A DNA stretch of 7,711 bases from an uncultured Rhodospirillales bacterium (GTDB lineage Bacteria > Pseudomonadota > Alphaproteobacteria > Rhodospirillales > 2-02-FULL-58-16), in the NCBI GenBank assembly GCA_913053795.1, contig CAJXGZ010000112.1, positions 1 through 7,711 of the forward strand, written 5' to 3'. Below, in pieces: positions 5,727 through 7,711 of this stretch (positions within the stretch are counted from its first letter, which is position 1; each line of letters begins with the position of its first letter). A program made the translations under genes and the position numbers. The notes under the pieces were generated by a model. The model was not told where the DNA came from. It saw only the letters and a list, made by a program, of their open reading frames with translations, and ran no database searches.

Positions 5727-7711
5727 TGCCCTTAAAACAGCTAAAAGAAGCGGCTTATAAGGACAGCACCCTGGTTAACCTCGACGACGAGGAGTCCATC
5801 AGGGGGGGCCTTCTAAGCTACATGATCCAGCATGTCGGCAAGGACCCGTCGTTCGCCTCCCCGCGCGACTGGTTTTACGCCGTCGCTTATTTGATCCGCG
5901 GCGTCCTGTCGGACCGCTACATCAGGACCGGACGGACTTTGTATGACCGCGACGTCAAGCGGGTCTACTATCTTTCCATGGAGTACCTGATCGGGCGAAG
6001 CATGACCAAACAGCTTCTCGACCTAGGAATTCATGACAAGGTCAAGAAAGTCCTTGAGGACTTTAATTGCGATTTCGATGAAATCCAGGAAACCGAGTTC
6101 GACGCGGCGCTGGGCAACGGCGGCCTGGGGCGGCTCGCCGCCTGCTTCCTGGATTCGCTGGCGACGCATGGCTATCCGGGCCTCGGCTACGGCATTCGCT
6201 ACGAGTACGGCATTTTCACCCAGCGCATCGAGGACGGCCAGCAGGTGGAGCATCCCGAGAACTGGCTGCGCTACGGCAACCCCTGGGAGTTCGAGCGCCC
6301 AAGCGTCATTTACCCGGTCCGCTTTCACGGCCGCATGGTCTGTTTCAAGAACCCGGACGGCGAGAAAGTCTGTCAATGGGTGGACACCGACGAAGTCATG
6401 GCCATGGCCTTCGACGTGCCGTTTTCCGGTTTCAAGTCAGACGCCGTGACAAATCTGCGGCTGTGGTCGGCCCGCTCGTCGCGTGACTTCGACCTCAACT
6501 ATTTTAACGAAGGAAACTACATCAAGGCGGTCGAGGACAAGACGGCGTCGGAAAACCTGTCCAAGGTGCTCTATCCCAACGACCAGACCGCAATCGGGCA
6601 GGAGCTGCGCCTCAAGCAGGAATATTTCTTCGTCAGCGCCTCCGTCCAGGACATCCTGAGCCGCTTTCTCAGAAACCATGATTCCCTGGACCAGCTGCCC
6701 GACAAGGTGGCGATGCAACTTAACGACACTCATCCGGCGATAGCGGCGCCTGAACTGATACGGCTGCTCATCGACGAGTACGGCTACGGCTTCGACAAGG
6801 CCTGGGACATCGCCACGCGCACCTTCTCCTACACCAATCATACGCTGTTGCCCGAAGCGCTGGAGACGTGGCCCATCGAAATGCTGCGCACGTTGCTGCC
6901 CCGTCACCTGGAGCTGATCTTCCAGATCAACGACCATTTCCTCAGGCAGGTCCGCCACACTTTCCCCGGCGACGGCGGCCTGCTCAAGCGCATGTCCCTG
7001 GTCGACGACGAACGCCACTGCATCCGCATGGCCTATCTCGCCATCGTCTGTAGCCACAAGGTCAACGGCGTCGCCGAACTTCACACCAAATTGCTGCGCG
7101 CCACCTTGTTCGCCGACTTCGACCGTTTCTATCCCGATAAGATCATCAACATGACCAACGGCATCACGCCGAGGCGCTGGTTGTCTCAGGCGAACCCGGA
7201 ACTTTCGGCCTTGATCACGTCGCGCATCGGCGGCGGCTGGACCAAGGACCTGGCGTTGCTTAAAGGCGTCGAGCCGCTTTCCGAAGACGCCGCCTTCCGC
7301 AAGCAATTCATAGCCATCAAGCAGCGCAACAAGGAGCGCCTGGCGCACCTAATAAGCAAGCGGCGGAACATCGATGTGGATCCCGACTCCATGTTCGACG
7401 TTCAGGTCAAGCGCATCCACGAATACAAGCGCCAACTCCTCAACGTCCTTCACATCATCACCCGCTACAATCGTCTGCGCGACGACCCCGACTCGAACAC
7501 GTTGAAGCGCACCGTCATCATCGGCGGCAAGGCGGCGCCCGGCTACGCCATGGCCAAGCTGATCATCCGGCTGGTCAACGACGTCGCCGAAATCATCAAC
7601 AACGATCCGGCCATGGGCGGGCGCCTCAAGGTGGTGTTCATCCCCAACTACGACGTCACAACCGCCGAGGACGTGATCCCCGGCAGCGACCTGTCCGAGC
7701 AGATTTCCACC
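5726..7711 (+). CDS. glgP: Glycogen phosphorylase, partial (3' end beyond the window)
   Basis: A GT35 phosphorylase that releases glucose-1-phosphate from alpha-1,4-glucan using phosphate and PLP. The frame is open from the ATG at 5726 through 662 codons to the window edge with no stop, ending at E-Q-I-S-T. Family motifs in order are YYLSMEYLIGRS, ALGNGGLGRLAACFLDS (from about 128), QLNDTHPAIAAPELIR, YTNHTLLPEALETWP, INMTNGITPRRW (N478-W485), FDVQVKRIHEYKRQLLN with R563 and K568 (rabbit R569 and K574), IIGGKAAPGYAMAK and IPNYDV...LSEQIST. The constant six-residue offset from the rabbit enzyme predicts the PLP lysine (rabbit K680) at codon 674, twelve codons outside. ATG overlaps the glgA stop as TAATG, with AAGGA (5709-5713) as the ribosome site. 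It could equally be labelled maltodextrin phosphorylase, but the context favours glycogen. Confidence 0.97.
   Translation, partial: MPLKQLKEAAYKDSTLVNLDDEESIRGGLLSYMIQHVGKDPSFASPRDWFYAVAYLIRGVLSDRYIRTGRTLYDRDVKRVYYLSMEYLIGRSMTKQLLDLGIHDKVKKVLEDFNCDFDEIQETEFDAALGNGGLGRLAACFLDSLATHGYPGLGYGIRYEYGIFTQRIEDGQQVEHPENWLRYGNPWEFERPSVIYPVRFHGRMVCFKNPDGEKVCQWVDTDEVMAMAFDVPFSGFKSDAVTNLRLWSARSSRDFDLNYFNEGNYIKAVEDKTASENLSKVLYPNDQTAIGQELRLKQEYFFVSASVQDILSRFLRNHDSLDQLPDKVAMQLNDTHPAIAAPELIRLLIDEYGYGFDKAWDIATRTFSYTNHTLLPEALETWPIEMLRTLLPRHLELIFQINDHFLRQVRHTFPGDGGLLKRMSLVDDERHCIRMAYLAIVCSHKVNGVAELHTKLLRATLFADFDRFYPDKIINMTNGITPRRWLSQANPELSALITSRIGGGWTKDLALLKGVEPLSEDAAFRKQFIAIKQRNKERLAHLISKRRNIDVDPDSMFDVQVKRIHEYKRQLLNVLHIITRYNRLRDDPDSNTLKRTVIIGGKAAPGYAMAKLIIRLVNDVAEIINNDPAMGGRLKVVFIPNYDVTTAEDVIPGSDLSEQIST

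Noticed and set aside
6437..7348. Long open frame (303 codons) on the minus strand
   Set aside because: It lies wholly antisense to glgP, whose plus-strand frame carries all phosphorylase motifs. The frame is open because of GC-rich codon bias, and its product matches nothing I know.
7600..7711. Truncated glgP as a pseudogene
   Set aside because: The frame is intact to the window edge and keeps a constant offset to the rabbit enzyme; the end is simply outside the window.

Overview
This window looks like chromosomal DNA of an alphaproteobacterium. It carries a close match to the cell-cycle regulator CtrA. The promoter of that gene has a GANTC (CcrM methylation) site and TTAA boxes of the CtrA type. 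The body of the window is GC-rich, and the glycogen enzymes resemble those of the Rhodospirillum/Magnetospirillum side of the class as far as memory allows. No RNA gene, CRISPR array, transposase or origin was seen.

Layout. Positions 1-88 are AT-rich and non-coding. On the minus strand, 89-1042 encodes a full CtrA-like response regulator (residues 1 to about 226) that continues in frame into a tail of about 90 residues. From memory, this tail resembles the extreme C-terminus of type I restriction HsdR subunits. Base composition changes abruptly at the same point: about 29% G+C over 1-360 against about 56% over 361-540, counted by hand. Either foreign restriction-modification DNA has recombined into the 3' end of ctrA, or the left edge is an assembly or amplification chimera. 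This is the most interesting part of the window. Between ctrA and the next gene lie a probable autoregulated promoter and a weak terminator. Minus-strand 1154-1507 is a small unrecognised protein.

Minus-strand 1581-2930 is a Sel1-repeat lipoprotein with eight 36-residue repeats in two blocks of four. Its GTG start overlaps by one base the stop of glgC (minus, 2930-4198, ADP-glucose pyrophosphorylase). Across a 106-base divergent promoter region lie glgA (plus, 4305-5726, glycogen synthase) and glgP (plus, from 5726 to the window edge, glycogen phosphorylase). These two overlap as TAATG, and glgP is cut twelve codons before its expected PLP lysine.

How the genes work together. GlgC makes ADP-glucose from glucose-1-phosphate and ATP, GlgA polymerises it into alpha-1,4-glucan, and GlgP releases glucose-1-phosphate by phosphorolysis. 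Synthesis and breakdown are therefore coded from one divergent locus. The Sel1 lipoprotein is probably co-transcribed with glgC, but its role is unknown. CtrA is a global cell-cycle regulator, and its adjacency to the glycogen locus need not be functional.
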